Shown piece after piece: positions 45,787-54,495 of a stretch of DNA of 64,000 nucleotides. The notes beneath the pieces are model-generated. The model did not search any database. It saw only the letters and a program-made list of their open reading frames with translations, and had not been told where the DNA came from. The translations under genes and the position numbers were made by a program. The DNA comes from Hyphococcus sp. (GTDB lineage Bacteria > Pseudomonadota > Alphaproteobacteria > Caulobacterales > Parvularculaceae), in assembly GCA_021776415.1 (NCBI GenBank), contig JAJFFY010000046.1, positions 1 through 64,000 on the forward strand, in the 5' to 3' direction. The first letter of the stretch is position 1. Each line of letters begins with the position of its first letter.

Positions 45787-46287
45787 ATGCGGTTTTTATT
45801 GATCGCTATTGCTTTTATTATGGCGGTGTCAGGTTCGGCTTCGGCAGCAGATGATGCCTCGTTGCTGGAACGCTTCGCGGGCGAATGGCATTCGGACGGC
45901 GATGCCTTTGGCGGGCCTGCACGAAGCGTCATGACCTGGGCGCCAGTTCTCAATGGCAAATTTGTACAGCTTGAATATCATATAGAGATGTCGCGCGGCG
46001 AGGGTCAAAAAGTTGTGTTTCAGGGCGTGGCGTTCTACGCGACGGGAGACAGCAATCCGTTCAGCGCGTTTTGGGCGGATAACTCTGGCGACCTTCACCC
46101 TATAAAGGCTGAACACGAAAACAACGCGTTGATCGCCCACTGGGGTGTCGATGGCGGCAAACAAGGCCGCACACGTTATGAGCTGCTGGCGCCTGAAAAG
46201 ATGCAAGTCACGGATTGGATTAAAACCCCGGAAGGCTGGCGCCAGTTTAACCTAAACGATTTCACGCGCGTGGGCAGCCAGGAGTGA
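45787..46287 (+). CDS. Secreted protein of unknown function, lipocalin-like
   Basis: 166 residues, with GAGGAGG before the ATG. A signal peptide ends near residue 21 (SGSASA). The mature domain starts LLERFAGEWHSDGDAFGG and continues in alternating beta strands (KFVQLEYHIEM, KVVFQGVAFYAT), similar to DUF1579-like or lipocalin-like barrels; I cannot name the family firmly. It is bounded on the left by gatA with a promoter of its own and on the right, from its last codons, by a second copy of the gatA tail, so it looks inserted. Confidence 0.72.
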   Translation: MRFLLIAIAFIMAVSGSASAADDASLLERFAGEWHSDGDAFGGPARSVMTWAPVLNGKFVQLEYHIEMSRGEGQKVVFQGVAFYATGDSNPFSAFWADNSGDLHPIKAEHENNALIAHWGVDGGKQGRTRYELLAPEKMQVTDWIKTPEGWRQFNLNDFTRVGSQE

Positions 46288-46360
46288 CCTTGTTCAAAGC
46301 CATGCACGTGTTGGAGCAAGGGTGGGCTTTACCGCGCGCCCGGATGAGTGGTGGAGGTAG
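46281..46360 (+). pseudogene. Decayed duplicate of the gatA 3' end
   Basis: This stretch aligns with the last ~79 bases of gatA (45611-45689), identity about 75-80 percent by eye, with small indels. Landmarks TTCAAAG, CATGCACGTG, GGGCTTT and the final GATGAGTGGTGG are shared. Translated with a frameshift it reads TLFKAMHVLEQ and then GFTARPDEWWR before a stop, matching the GatA C-terminus. It begins at the last codons of the secreted-protein gene. Confidence 0.85.
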
Positions 46361-46410
46361 GGGTTGCCCGACGCACGGATATTGAATTCATACGCGGCGC
46401 ATAGAAACGC

Positions 46411-47157
46411 ATGACCCGATCCTACCGTGAAATCACCTACACCGCGCCGCTGGCCGAGCCGCTTGAGCTTGACGCTTATCTGGCGCCCGATCCCGGCGAG
46501 TGGCGCGTCGTGGTGTTTCCGGGCACGCCTTGCAACAAGCTGCTTTACACGCGGTTTTTGCGCACCGCGCCGCGCGGGGTTGAGGTGGTGGTTCTGACGC
46601 GGCCGGGCTTTGGCAAGGGCCATGACGGTGTGATCACCGATTTTTCCGAACAGGTAGCGGCGATCAAACCGTTCCTGCCCGGTGGCGCCTTCGCGACCAA
46701 GAAGATCATCACGCTCGGGGTTTCTTATGGCGGCGAATTGGCGCTCAAAGCCGCGCTTGAGTTTCCCGATGCCGTCAAAGGCGTTGTCACCGTCGCCGCA
46801 CTGATCGACGAGCCCCACGACTATGCGCTGACATTAGAAAAACTCGGCGGTGAGGCGGGGCTGGAGCCTTATATTCCTAATCGCTGGCAAAAAGTCCGCG
46901 CCGAAGTCGCCGGGCGGCGGGCGCAAATCGGACCGTTGCTGGAAGCGGTTGCTACGCTCGACAAGCCGGTCGAGGTGCTGCATGGCGACTTCGATGCGCT
47001 GGTGCCGAGATCCAATGCGTACAGGCTAATGGAAGCGCTGGGTCCCGAAGCCAATCTCGATATCATCACCGGCGGGACCCATTATCTGGAGCTGCAATAT
47101 CCAAGACGGCTGCACCGCGCGATTGAACGCGTGGTCGCGCGCGCTGATGCGGGATGA
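46411..47157 (+). CDS. Alpha/beta hydrolase
   Basis: 248 residues, no signal peptide, so cytoplasmic. Nucleophile in TLGVSYGGELALKAAL, acid in HGDFDALVP and His in GGTHYLELQ. The pattern fits small-molecule esterases or lipases of the abhydrolase_1 group; substrate unknown. It lies between the gatA remnant and the rubrerythrin cluster. Confidence 0.85.
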   Translation: MTRSYREITYTAPLAEPLELDAYLAPDPGEWRVVVFPGTPCNKLLYTRFLRTAPRGVEVVVLTRPGFGKGHDGVITDFSEQVAAIKPFLPGGAFATKKIITLGVSYGGELALKAALEFPDAVKGVVTVAALIDEPHDYALTLEKLGGEAGLEPYIPNRWQKVRAEVAGRRAQIGPLLEAVATLDKPVEVLHGDFDALVPRSNAYRLMEALGPEANLDIITGGTHYLELQYPRRLHRAIERVVARADAG

Positions 47158-47313
47158 TCGTTTCGGGGCTCCGCCATTCGAATTTCTAGATGGCGCCAAA
47201 CGGTATTTTGAATTTGGATTTACCAACCATCGGCGACATAGTACGCGCACACCAATCTTGCGTCCGCAACTTCCGGACGGAGGATGTGATTTTAAAACAT
47301 CAGGAGATATTCC

Positions 47314-47733
47314 ATGTCGTTGAAGGGTTCGAAAACACAAGAAAATCTGGCCGCCGCATTTGCCGGCGAGAGCCAGGCCAACCGCCGCTATCTTTATTTC
47401 GCCCAAAAAGCCGACATTGAAGGCTACAATGATGTCGCCGCGGTGTTTCGCTCGACCGCAGAAGGCGAGACCGGGCACGCGCACGGACATCTGGAATTTC
47501 TCGAAGAGGTTGGCGATCCGGCCACCGGCGAGCCGATCGGCGATACGGTCGCCAATTTGAAGTCGGCGATTATCGGCGAGACCCACGAATATACCGACAT
47601 GTATCCGGGCATGGCGCGCACCGCGCGCGAAGAAGGCTTTGACGAAATCGCCTCGTGGTTTGAAACGCTCGCCAAGGCGGAAAAATCCCACGCTGGCAAG
47701 TTTCAAAGAACCCTCGACGAAGTCGCGAGCTAG
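47314..47733 (+). CDS. Rubrerythrin (diiron domain only)
   Basis: 139 residues. The ferritin-like four-helix bundle has the iron-binding Glu/His pattern [42 protein letters not shown] and [11 protein letters not shown]. The C-terminal rubredoxin domain of classic rubrerythrin is missing, so another electron donor is needed. It probably reduces peroxide or handles iron. CAGGAG precedes the ATG. First gene of a rubrerythrin / Fe-S protein / DUF3501 set that recurs in proteobacteria. Confidence 0.92.
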   Translation: MSLKGSKTQENLAAAFAGESQANRRYLYFAQKADIEGYNDVAAVFRSTAEGETGHAHGHLEFLEEVGDPATGEPIGDTVANLKSAIIGETHEYTDMYPGMARTAREEGFDEIASWFETLAKAEKSHAGKFQRTLDEVAS

Positions 47734-47800
47734 AAGACCGGCATATGCACCCCGATCATTCCGGCGAATGCCAGGAGCCGTAAGCACCAAGCAAGCGCCC

Positions 47801-47891
47801 CTGGATTGCCGGAATAAATCCGGCAATGACACGATGAGAGTTTTTTTATTCAATATCCGCTGTCATTGCCGGGCTTGTCCCGGCAATCCAG
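47801..47891. repeat. Inverted pair of 31-bp palindromic repeats
   Basis: CTGGATTGCCGG... (47801-47831) and its inverted partner TGTCATTGCCGG... (47861-47891) match at about 25 of 31 bases and are 29 bases apart. Each unit is itself a hairpin (TTGCCGG/CCGGCAA). A run of seven T at 47841-47847 lies just after the first unit, so that unit may end the rubrerythrin transcript. The GTCATTGCCGGGCTTGTCCCGGCAATCC style is a known alphaproteobacterial intergenic repeat. Confidence 0.8.
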
Positions 47892-47990
47892 AGAGGCAAT
47901 GTCAGGGTGTTCTCTCAAATCTCTGAACCTCCGCCCGACTTGAAGCGCAGGCGCGGATGATTGGAGAAAACCTAACTTTGGAGGGCGTTC

Positions 47991-49352
47991 ATGGGCTCAG
48001 ATTCAAAAACAGCACCCGCACGTGAAGGCTCACTCGATGCGCCGATGCGCCATCCGATCGCTTGGCGCGATGAGGAATTCTACGATGAGGCGGCGTTTGA
48101 CAAGGAGTTTCGCCGGGTCGCCGATATTTGCCATTCCTGCCGCCGTTGCTTCAACCTTTGCGACAGTTTTCCAACCCTGTTTGACCGCATCGATGAAAGC
48201 AAAAACGAGGTCGTCGAGGATCTGACCGCCAATGATATCAAGGACACGGTGGACGGCTGCACGTTGTGCGACATGTGCTTCCTGACCAAGTGCCCTTATG
48301 TACCGCCGCATGAGTTCAATATCGACTTCCCGCATCTGATGCTGCGTTACCGCGCGATCCAGCACCGCAAGGGCGAGGTGAGCTTCGCTGATACGCAACT
48401 GGTCAAGACCGACCGCAATGGCGAGCTGGCGCGCCCGATTGCGGGCGTCATCAACTGGGCGACCAACAAGAAGAATAAAAACGTTCGCACCCTGATTAAT
48501 ACGCTCGGCGATATTCACCCTGAAGCCGAGCTGCCGAAGTTTAACACTCGTACGCTAAAGCAGCGCGCCAAAGCGCCGCGGGAAATCGCAAAAGATGCGC
48601 CCGCATATGGCAAGCGCAAGCTCGCCGTCTACGCCACTTGCTTTTCCAACTACAACAAGCCGGAGATCGGCGAGGCGGCGCTCTCCGTGCTGGCCAAGAA
48701 TGGCATTGACGCAGAAGTCGTCTATCCCGCCTGTTGCGGCATGCCGGCGCTGGAGCAGGGCAATCTCGACAAAGTCGCCGCCAATGCGCGCAAAGTCGCG
48801 GGGGCGCTGCGGCCCCTGGTTGATGACGGCTACACTATTATGGGGCTGGTGCCGTCCTGTTCGTTGATGTTGAAATTTGAATGGCCGTTGATCCTGCCCG
48901 ACGATGACGATGTCCGCGCGCTGTCCGCCGCGACGATGGATTTCGACGAATTCCTTATCGATGTGTCGAAAAAGGAAGGCCTCGCCGATGGGCTGGCGCC
49001 AGTGAAGGGCGGCGTGACGCTGCATCTTTCCTGTCACAGCCGCGCGCAGAATATCGGTCAGAAATCCACCGAACTCCTCAAGCTGATACCTGACACCGAG
49101 CTGACCGTGATTGAGCGCTGTTCCGGCCATGGCGGGACCTGGGGGATTAAGAAGGACAATCACGAGATGGCGATAAAGATCGGCAAACCGGTCGCCAAAA
49201 AGGCGCTTGAGGTCCACAACGCTTTTGTCGTCTCGACCTGTCCGCTCGCCTGCGATCACATTCGCACCGGCGTCGATGTGCTGGAGGACGGCGCCGCGCC
49301 GGCGCGCTCCTGGCATCCTATAGAAATTATCGCTAAGGCCTACGGCCTGTAG
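47991..49352 (+). CDS. Fe-S oxidoreductase with CCG domains (heterodisulfide-reductase/GlpC-like)
   Basis: 453 residues. Two 4Fe-4S motifs at the N-terminus: C47-C50-C53-C57 (CHSCRRCFNLC) and C90-C93-C96-C101 (CTLCDMCFLTKC). Two cysteine-rich CCG-type regions follow (YPACCGMPALEQGN and ERCSGHGGTWGIKK). This is the layout of HdrD/GlpC-like electron carriers. No signal peptide. Between rubrerythrin and DUF3501, so it probably passes electrons to or from the rubrerythrin; this is inference from context. Confidence 0.9.
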   Translation: MGSDSKTAPAREGSLDAPMRHPIAWRDEEFYDEAAFDKEFRRVADICHSCRRCFNLCDSFPTLFDRIDESKNEVVEDLTANDIKDTVDGCTLCDMCFLTKCPYVPPHEFNIDFPHLMLRYRAIQHRKGEVSFADTQLVKTDRNGELARPIAGVINWATNKKNKNVRTLINTLGDIHPEAELPKFNTRTLKQRAKAPREIAKDAPAYGKRKLAVYATCFSNYNKPEIGEAALSVLAKNGIDAEVVYPACCGMPALEQGNLDKVAANARKVAGALRPLVDDGYTIMGLVPSCSLMLKFEWPLILPDDDDVRALSAATMDFDEFLIDVSKKEGLADGLAPVKGGVTLHLSCHSRAQNIGQKSTELLKLIPDTELTVIERCSGHGGTWGIKKDNHEMAIKIGKPVAKKALEVHNAFVVSTCPLACDHIRTGVDVLEDGAAPARSWHPIEIIAKAYGL

Positions 49353-49377
49353 CCGGGCGCTCCTCAGAGGTGTTCTC

Positions 49378-49995
49378 ATGAACAATATTATTCAAATGAA
49401 ACCGCCACGCGACCGTTTCGAAATTACTCGGGACGACGTTATGGCGATGTTGGATTATGAACAGATCCGCGACGAGAAACGCAAAACCATCATCAAGGCA
49501 AAAAAGAACCGGCGCGTGGCCATGGGTCCCTATGCGACGTTCTATTTTGAGAGTTATGATACGATGTGGCTGCAGATCCACGAAATGCTCTATATCGAAA
49601 AGGGCGGCGAGGAACAGATCGCTGATGAACTGGCGGCGTTTAACCCGTTGATCCCCAAGGGGCTCGATCTGGTGGCGACCTTGATGTTCGAGATCGACGA
49701 CGAGGCGTTGCGAGCACGTATTCTCGGAACGCTTGGCGGTGTTGAGCAAACCATATTTTTGAAATTCGGCGAGCATGAAATCACCGCAGAAGCCGAGCGG
49801 GATGTGGACCGCACCACGGCGGGCGGCAAAACATCATCGGTGCATTTTCTGCATTTCCGCTTTACCGACGGCGAAGCGCAAGCGTTTAGAGATACTAAAG
49901 ACGACGTGACCCTGGGTATCAAACACCACAATTACCCGCATATGACGCTGCTGCCGGCGGAGACCAGAGCCGCACTGGCCGATGACTTCGCCTGA
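49378..49995 (+). CDS. DUF3501 family protein
   Basis: 205 residues, soluble. Blocks ITRDDVMAMLDYEQIRDEKR, RVAMGPYATFYFESYDTMWL and GIKHHNYPHMTLLPAETRAAL mark the DUF3501 family, whose members are almost always encoded with an Fe-S protein and rubrerythrin, as here. No enzymatic motif known. GAGGTGTTCTC separates it from the previous gene (25 bases), so cotranscription is likely. Confidence 0.9.
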   Translation: MNNIIQMKPPRDRFEITRDDVMAMLDYEQIRDEKRKTIIKAKKNRRVAMGPYATFYFESYDTMWLQIHEMLYIEKGGEEQIADELAAFNPLIPKGLDLVATLMFEIDDEALRARILGTLGGVEQTIFLKFGEHEITAEAERDVDRTTAGGKTSSVHFLHFRFTDGEAQAFRDTKDDVTLGIKHHNYPHMTLLPAETRAALADDFA

Positions 49996-50120
49996 GCTTG
50001 CTCGGGCCTGATACCTCCCCTCAAGGGGGGGGTAAGGCGGCGGCGCACCCCATTTAATCACCTTGATCCACTTCCATAAAGACCGCTATGTGATCGGTCT
50101 GAAGTGAGGATCGAGAGAAC

Positions 50121-51638
50121 ATGAGCGAAACGCGTAATTTGCTGCAAGGGGCGACCGGCGACTGGGAGGTCGTGGTCGGGCTTGAGGTTCACGCCCAAGT
50201 AAAATCAACCTCGAAGCTGTTTTCAGGCGCCAGCGCTGCATACGGCGCCGGGCCTAACGAGAATGTCTCGCTGGTCGACGCGGCGATGCCGGGTATGCTG
50301 CCGGTCATCAACAAGTTTTGCGTCGAGCAGGCGATCCGGACCGGCCTTGGCCTTAACGCCAAGATCAACCTGTGGTCTCGCTTTGACCGCAAGAATTATT
50401 TCTATCCCGACCTGCCCCAAGGCTATCAGATTTCCCAGTTCAAAGATCCGATCGTTGGCGAAGGCGAGATTGAGATCGAGCTGGAGGGTGGCGAGACACA
50501 AACCATCGGCATTGAGCGGCTGCATCTGGAACAGGACGCCGGCAAGTCGATCCACGACATGGCGCCGAATGCGTCTTATGTGGATCTCAACCGGTCTGGC
50601 GTGGCGTTGATGGAAATCGTCTCCAAACCGGATATGCGTTCGGCCGAAGAGGGAGCTGCATATTTTTCGAAGATCCGCACCATTGTGCGTTATCTCGGCA
50701 CCTGCGACGGTAATATGGAAGAGGGCTCCATGCGTGCGGACGTGAATGTTTCAGTCTGTCGGGCAGGCAATTACGACAAGTTCCGCGAGACAGGAGATTT
50801 CAAATATCTTGGTACACGGACGGAAACCAAAAACGTCAACTCGATCAGGTTTACGCGACAAGTGATTGACTTTGAAGCGCGCCGGCAGATTGAGGTTTTG
50901 GAAGCTGGTGGAACCATCGATCAGGAAACCTTGTTGTTCGATCCGAAGACCGGCGAGACCCGGACCATGCGCTCGAAAGAAGACGCGCACGACTATCGCT
51001 ATTTCCCGGACCCGGATTTGCTGCCACTGGAATTTGATCAGGCCTGGGTCGATGAGATCAAGGCGATGCTCCCCGAACTTCCTGACGCCAAGAAACACCG
51101 GTTCATGAAGGATTATGGTCTTAACGCCTATGACGCGGTGGTGTTGTCCGCGGACAAGGAAAAGGCGGCGTTTTTTGAAGAAGTCGTCTTAAAGGGTGAT
51201 AGTGGGGTCAGCGACGGCAAGCTGGCGTCGAACTGGGTGACCGGCGAGTTGTTTGGCGCGCTCAACAAAGAAAACAAAGAGATCGGCGAAAGCCCTGTGA
51301 GCGCTGACCAGCTTGGCAAACTCATTGGTCTGATCAAGGATCAAACCATCTCCGGCAAGATTGCCAAGGATGTTTTCGCGCTGATGTTTGAAGGCGCGGA
51401 GACCGGCGACCCGGCGGATATCGTTGAAAAACGTGGGCTGAAACAAGTAACCGATACAGGCGCGATTGAAAAAATCATCGATGAGATCATTGCCGCCAAC
51501 CCAAAGCAGGTTGAAATGCTCAAAGAAAAACCAAAAACCTTCGGCTGGTTTGTCGGGCAGGTAATGAAGGCGATGCAGGGCAAAGCCAACCCGCAAGCAG
51601 TGAATGAGATTTTGAAGAAAAAACTAGGCGTCGAATAG
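50121..51638 (+). CDS. gatB: Asp/Glu-tRNA amidotransferase subunit B
   Basis: 505 residues. [37 protein letters not shown] and [12 protein letters not shown] are GatB hallmarks, with the YqeY-like C-terminal domain (about 350-505). It activates the Glu or Asp on the mischarged tRNA and takes ammonia from GatA. GAGGATCGAGAGA precedes the ATG. It is on the same strand as gatCA but displaced by 4.4 kb. Confidence 0.97.
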   Translation: MSETRNLLQGATGDWEVVVGLEVHAQVKSTSKLFSGASAAYGAGPNENVSLVDAAMPGMLPVINKFCVEQAIRTGLGLNAKINLWSRFDRKNYFYPDLPQGYQISQFKDPIVGEGEIEIELEGGETQTIGIERLHLEQDAGKSIHDMAPNASYVDLNRSGVALMEIVSKPDMRSAEEGAAYFSKIRTIVRYLGTCDGNMEEGSMRADVNVSVCRAGNYDKFRETGDFKYLGTRTETKNVNSIRFTRQVIDFEARRQIEVLEAGGTIDQETLLFDPKTGETRTMRSKEDAHDYRYFPDPDLLPLEFDQAWVDEIKAMLPELPDAKKHRFMKDYGLNAYDAVVLSADKEKAAFFEEVVLKGDSGVSDGKLASNWVTGELFGALNKENKEIGESPVSADQLGKLIGLIKDQTISGKIAKDVFALMFEGAETGDPADIVEKRGLKQVTDTGAIEKIIDEIIAANPKQVEMLKEKPKTFGWFVGQVMKAMQGKANPQAVNEILKKKLGVE

Positions 51639-51701
51639 AGCGTCACATTTTTTGCGCATGTTGTGTTTTGTCTGCGCGCGCAGGCGATTAAGAGGGAGCT
51701 T

Positions 51702-52460
51702 ATGCTGCTGCGTCGCATCACCGAACACGTTCGCAACCAAAACTGGTTCGCGGTCGGGATTGATTTTTTCATTGTCGTTGTAGGTGTCTTTGTCGGTATC
51801 CAGGTGTCGAACTGGAATGATTTCCGAAAGGAAAACTCACTCGCATCTGATTATTTGCGCCGCCTGCACGACGATATGACCCTGTCTATCGATGCCACGG
51901 AAGGCACGAGGAAATTTATCAATGCCAACACAAATGGGATTTCTCTGGTGCTCGACAGCTTGGAGACATGCGTATTGGTTGATAAAAACCGCGACACTTT
52001 CGCCAATGGTCTGTATCACGCGGGGAAACACATACCGGCAACGTTTGCGGACGGGACGTTGAAAGAATTACGATCATCGGGACGGCTTGGGCTGATAAAA
52101 AACACACACATTCGAGATCTACTGATCGAGGCTGACCGAGAAATTGAATATCAAGCCAGAGTATGGCCGTCAGTTCAAATGCGCGCACGTAATCAAACTA
52201 CTTATATGGATCAAATAATAATTTTCCGCTTGGATCAGCCAAAGGGCGGGTTCAGCGTTGCGATGTGGGATGAGCTTGATGTGGATTTCGACGGGCTATG
52301 CCAAGATCGCAGGTTCAGGGCCGCCGTCGCAGTCCAGGAACGGCTCGGACACCTCAATATTGACTGGCTTGATCGCAATCTCGAGAATTTTCACGAGACG
52401 CGAAACGCGCTCGAAATTGAATTGGGTATGGATCAAAATGCAGCGGAGCTAACGCCATGA
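51702..52460 (+). CDS. Single-pass membrane protein, tandem family copy 1
   Basis: 252 residues from the ATG at 51702, with GAGGGAGC upstream. Residues 1-12 are basic and amphipathic (MLLRRITEHVRN), 13-36 form one transmembrane helix (WFAVGIDFFIVVVGVFVGIQ), and VSNWNDFRKE begins a soluble domain of about 215 residues, probably periplasmic. The layout resembles the DUF6090-type proteins of Bacteroidetes, but I cannot assign the family. Its stop overlaps the copy 2 start by four bases (ATGA). Confidence 0.8.
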   Translation: MLLRRITEHVRNQNWFAVGIDFFIVVVGVFVGIQVSNWNDFRKENSLASDYLRRLHDDMTLSIDATEGTRKFINANTNGISLVLDSLETCVLVDKNRDTFANGLYHAGKHIPATFADGTLKELRSSGRLGLIKNTHIRDLLIEADREIEYQARVWPSVQMRARNQTTYMDQIIIFRLDQPKGGFSVAMWDELDVDFDGLCQDRRFRAAVAVQERLGHLNIDWLDRNLENFHETRNALEIELGMDQNAAELTP

Positions 52461-53239
52461 TCCTCCGCCGCATCACTGAGCATGTCAAAGCCCAGAACTG
52501 GTTTGCGGTCGGCATTGATTTCTTGATTGTCGTCGTCGGCGTCTTTGTAGGTTTGCAGGTCTCAAACTGGAACGATGCACGTACCGACCAGACCAGAGCG
52601 CGCGCCTATCTTGAGCGCATCGGCGCCGATCTCGACGCAGACATTGCCAGTGTTTCGGATCGTTCAAGCTTCTGGGGTAATGTTTCGGATTATGGCGCCA
52701 AGGGGATTAGCTACGCGGAAACTGGCGTCGCAGTTGATTCATCGTACTGGGAGCTTTTGCTTGCTTATTTTCAGGCCAGCCAGGTGGCGGAATTTGTCAC
52801 TTTACAGGCTACCTATGACGAGTTGAAGAGTGCAGGCGAATTGGGTTTGATTGCTGATCTCAAACTTCGAGACGAGTTGGCCGACTACTATCTCTTTGAG
52901 GCCGCTGCTACGGTGGGTGAACGCCCTGCCTACCGCGAACATGTGCGCGGCGTCGTTCCGCTCGATATTCAAACGTATATATGGGAAGAGTGCTATACGT
53001 CTGACTTTTCCGGCGTGCAGAAAATGTTCGAGTGCGCCTCGCCGATTACAGAGGCGCATGCGAAAGAGATCGTCGATGTGATCGCAGGCGATGCGGTGTT
53101 GATGAAGGAGCTGCGATATTGGATGTCGACCATGCATGTTGCATCGCTGATCGGGCGCGACCGGAGCAACTATGCGACAGCGCTGCGGGATTCAATCAGG
53201 GCAAAACTCGGCGTCTCGTCGCAGGAGGCTGAACAATGA
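52457..53239 (+). CDS. Single-pass membrane protein, tandem family copy 2
   Basis: 260 residues. The first 41 residues (MILRRITEHVKAQNWFAVG..., then VVVGVFVGLQVSNWND) are nearly identical to copy 1, whereas the soluble part has diverged beyond easy alignment apart from scattered matches such as LKSAGELGLIADLKLRDEL against LRSSGRLGLIKNTHIRDLL. So the anchor is conserved and the outer domain variable. Overlaps copy 1 and the truncated copy 3 by four bases each. Confidence 0.82.
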   Translation: MILRRITEHVKAQNWFAVGIDFLIVVVGVFVGLQVSNWNDARTDQTRARAYLERIGADLDADIASVSDRSSFWGNVSDYGAKGISYAETGVAVDSSYWELLLAYFQASQVAEFVTLQATYDELKSAGELGLIADLKLRDELADYYLFEAAATVGERPAYREHVRGVVPLDIQTYIWEECYTSDFSGVQKMFECASPITEAHAKEIVDVIAGDAVLMKELRYWMSTMHVASLIGRDRSNYATALRDSIRAKLGVSSQEAEQ

Positions 53240-53292
53240 TCCTCCGCCGCATCACCGAGCACGTCAAAGCTGAAGCTAGCAAATCGAATTAA
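53236..53292 (+). pseudogene. Truncated third copy of the tandem membrane-protein family
   Basis: An 18-codon frame starting in the stop of copy 2 (ATGA). Its first 12 codons encode MILRRITEHVKA, nearly identical to copy 2 at the DNA level (about 33 of 35 bases), then the similarity stops (EASKSN and a TAA). It is the stub left by a duplication or deletion; the cysK ribosome-binding site follows at once. Confidence 0.8.
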
Positions 53293-53307
53293 TATGAGGA
53301 GAGAGAA

Positions 53308-54354
53308 ATGACGAAGAAGCACGACAGCATTCTCAGCACCATCGGCAACACGCCGGTCATCCGCATCAACCGGATCGGGCCCGAGGGCGTCAATCTCTAT
53401 GTAAAGTTTGAAGCGTTCAATCCGCTGGGTTCAGTTAAAGATCGGCTCGCGCTTGGGGTCATTGAAGCGGCGGAGAAATCCGGCGATTTAAAACCCGGCC
53501 AGACAGTGGTTGAGGCGACCAGCGGCAATACCGGGATTGGCCTCGCTATGGTGTGCGCGGCGAAGGGTTATCCGCTGGTGGTGACGATGGCGGAGAGTTT
53601 TTCCGTTGAGCGCCGCAAGCTGATGCGCTTCCTCGGCGCCAAAGTAATTTTAACGCCGGCGCCGGCCAAAGGCACCGGCATGGTCGAGAAGGCCAAAGAG
53701 CTTGCGACGAAGAATGGCTGGTTTTTAACCCGCCAGTTTGAGAACGAAGCCAACCCCGCAATCCATGAGCGCACTACCGGCCCGGAGATTATCGCCGCTT
53801 TCAAAGGCGAAAAACTTGACTATTGGGTGACTGGTTTCGGCACAGGCGGCACGCTGACCGGGGTCGCTAGGGTTTTGAAAAAACAAAGTCCGCATACGAA
53901 GATTATCGTTTGCGAACCGCCGGACGCGGCGATGCTCTCAAGCGGCGCCCCACAGGAACGCAATTCGGACGGTAGTCCCGCCGCGTCGCACCCGGCCTGG
54001 ACGCCGCATCCGATCCAGGGCTGGAGCCCGGATTTTATTCCGCAAATTGCCGCCGAAGCGGTCGCCGCCGGCGTGGTCGATCAAATTATCACAACGCCTC
54101 ATGCCGATGCGATGAAATACTCGCAACAGCTGGCGCAAAAAGAAGGGATATTCACCGGGATTTCCGCCGGCGCGACCTTCGCCGCGGCCATGGAGATCGC
54201 CAAAACTGCGGCCAAAAGCGCCAATATTTTGTGCATGCTGCCCGACACCGGCGAGCGCTATCTATCGACGCCGCTATTTGCCGATGTCGAGACGGAGATG
54301 AGCGGGGAAGAAACCGACATCTCCAGATCTACCCCGGGCTATCAGCTCGGCTAA
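53308..54354 (+). CDS. cysK: Cysteine synthase A
   Basis: 348 residues. PLP-binding Lys44 is in NPLGSVKDR, the phosphate-sensing loop SGNTGIG at 72-78, and GFGTGGTLTGVARVLKK is the second phosphate loop. It makes cysteine from O-acetylserine and sulfide. GAGGAGAGAG before the ATG. Slightly longer than the usual 310-330 residues owing to an insertion near 210-225 (SSGAPQERNSDGSPAASH) and a C-terminal extension. Confidence 0.94.
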   Translation: MTKKHDSILSTIGNTPVIRINRIGPEGVNLYVKFEAFNPLGSVKDRLALGVIEAAEKSGDLKPGQTVVEATSGNTGIGLAMVCAAKGYPLVVTMAESFSVERRKLMRFLGAKVILTPAPAKGTGMVEKAKELATKNGWFLTRQFENEANPAIHERTTGPEIIAAFKGEKLDYWVTGFGTGGTLTGVARVLKKQSPHTKIIVCEPPDAAMLSSGAPQERNSDGSPAASHPAWTPHPIQGWSPDFIPQIAAEAVAAGVVDQIITTPHADAMKYSQQLAQKEGIFTGISAGATFAAAMEIAKTAAKSANILCMLPDTGERYLSTPLFADVETEMSGEETDISRSTPGYQLG

Positions 54355-54422
54355 CGGCCCGCACTCTCGCGTGTTTGTGATGTTTAAGGCGCTCGGCCCG
54401 GGGATTGGGGCGTCTGCGCGCA

Positions 54423-54451
54423 TTGGAACTTTGCGCGAGGCGGCGTACACT
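54423..54451 (+). promoter_or_regulatory. Sigma-70 promoter of the DUF6491-like gene
   Basis: TTGGAA (54423-54428) and TACACT (54446-54451) spaced by 17 bases, about 45 bases ahead of the ATG at 54496. Confidence 0.45.
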
Positions 54452-54495
54452 GCTGGCGTTTAGCGGCTGTGGGCGTGGCGCTAACGGAGGATATT

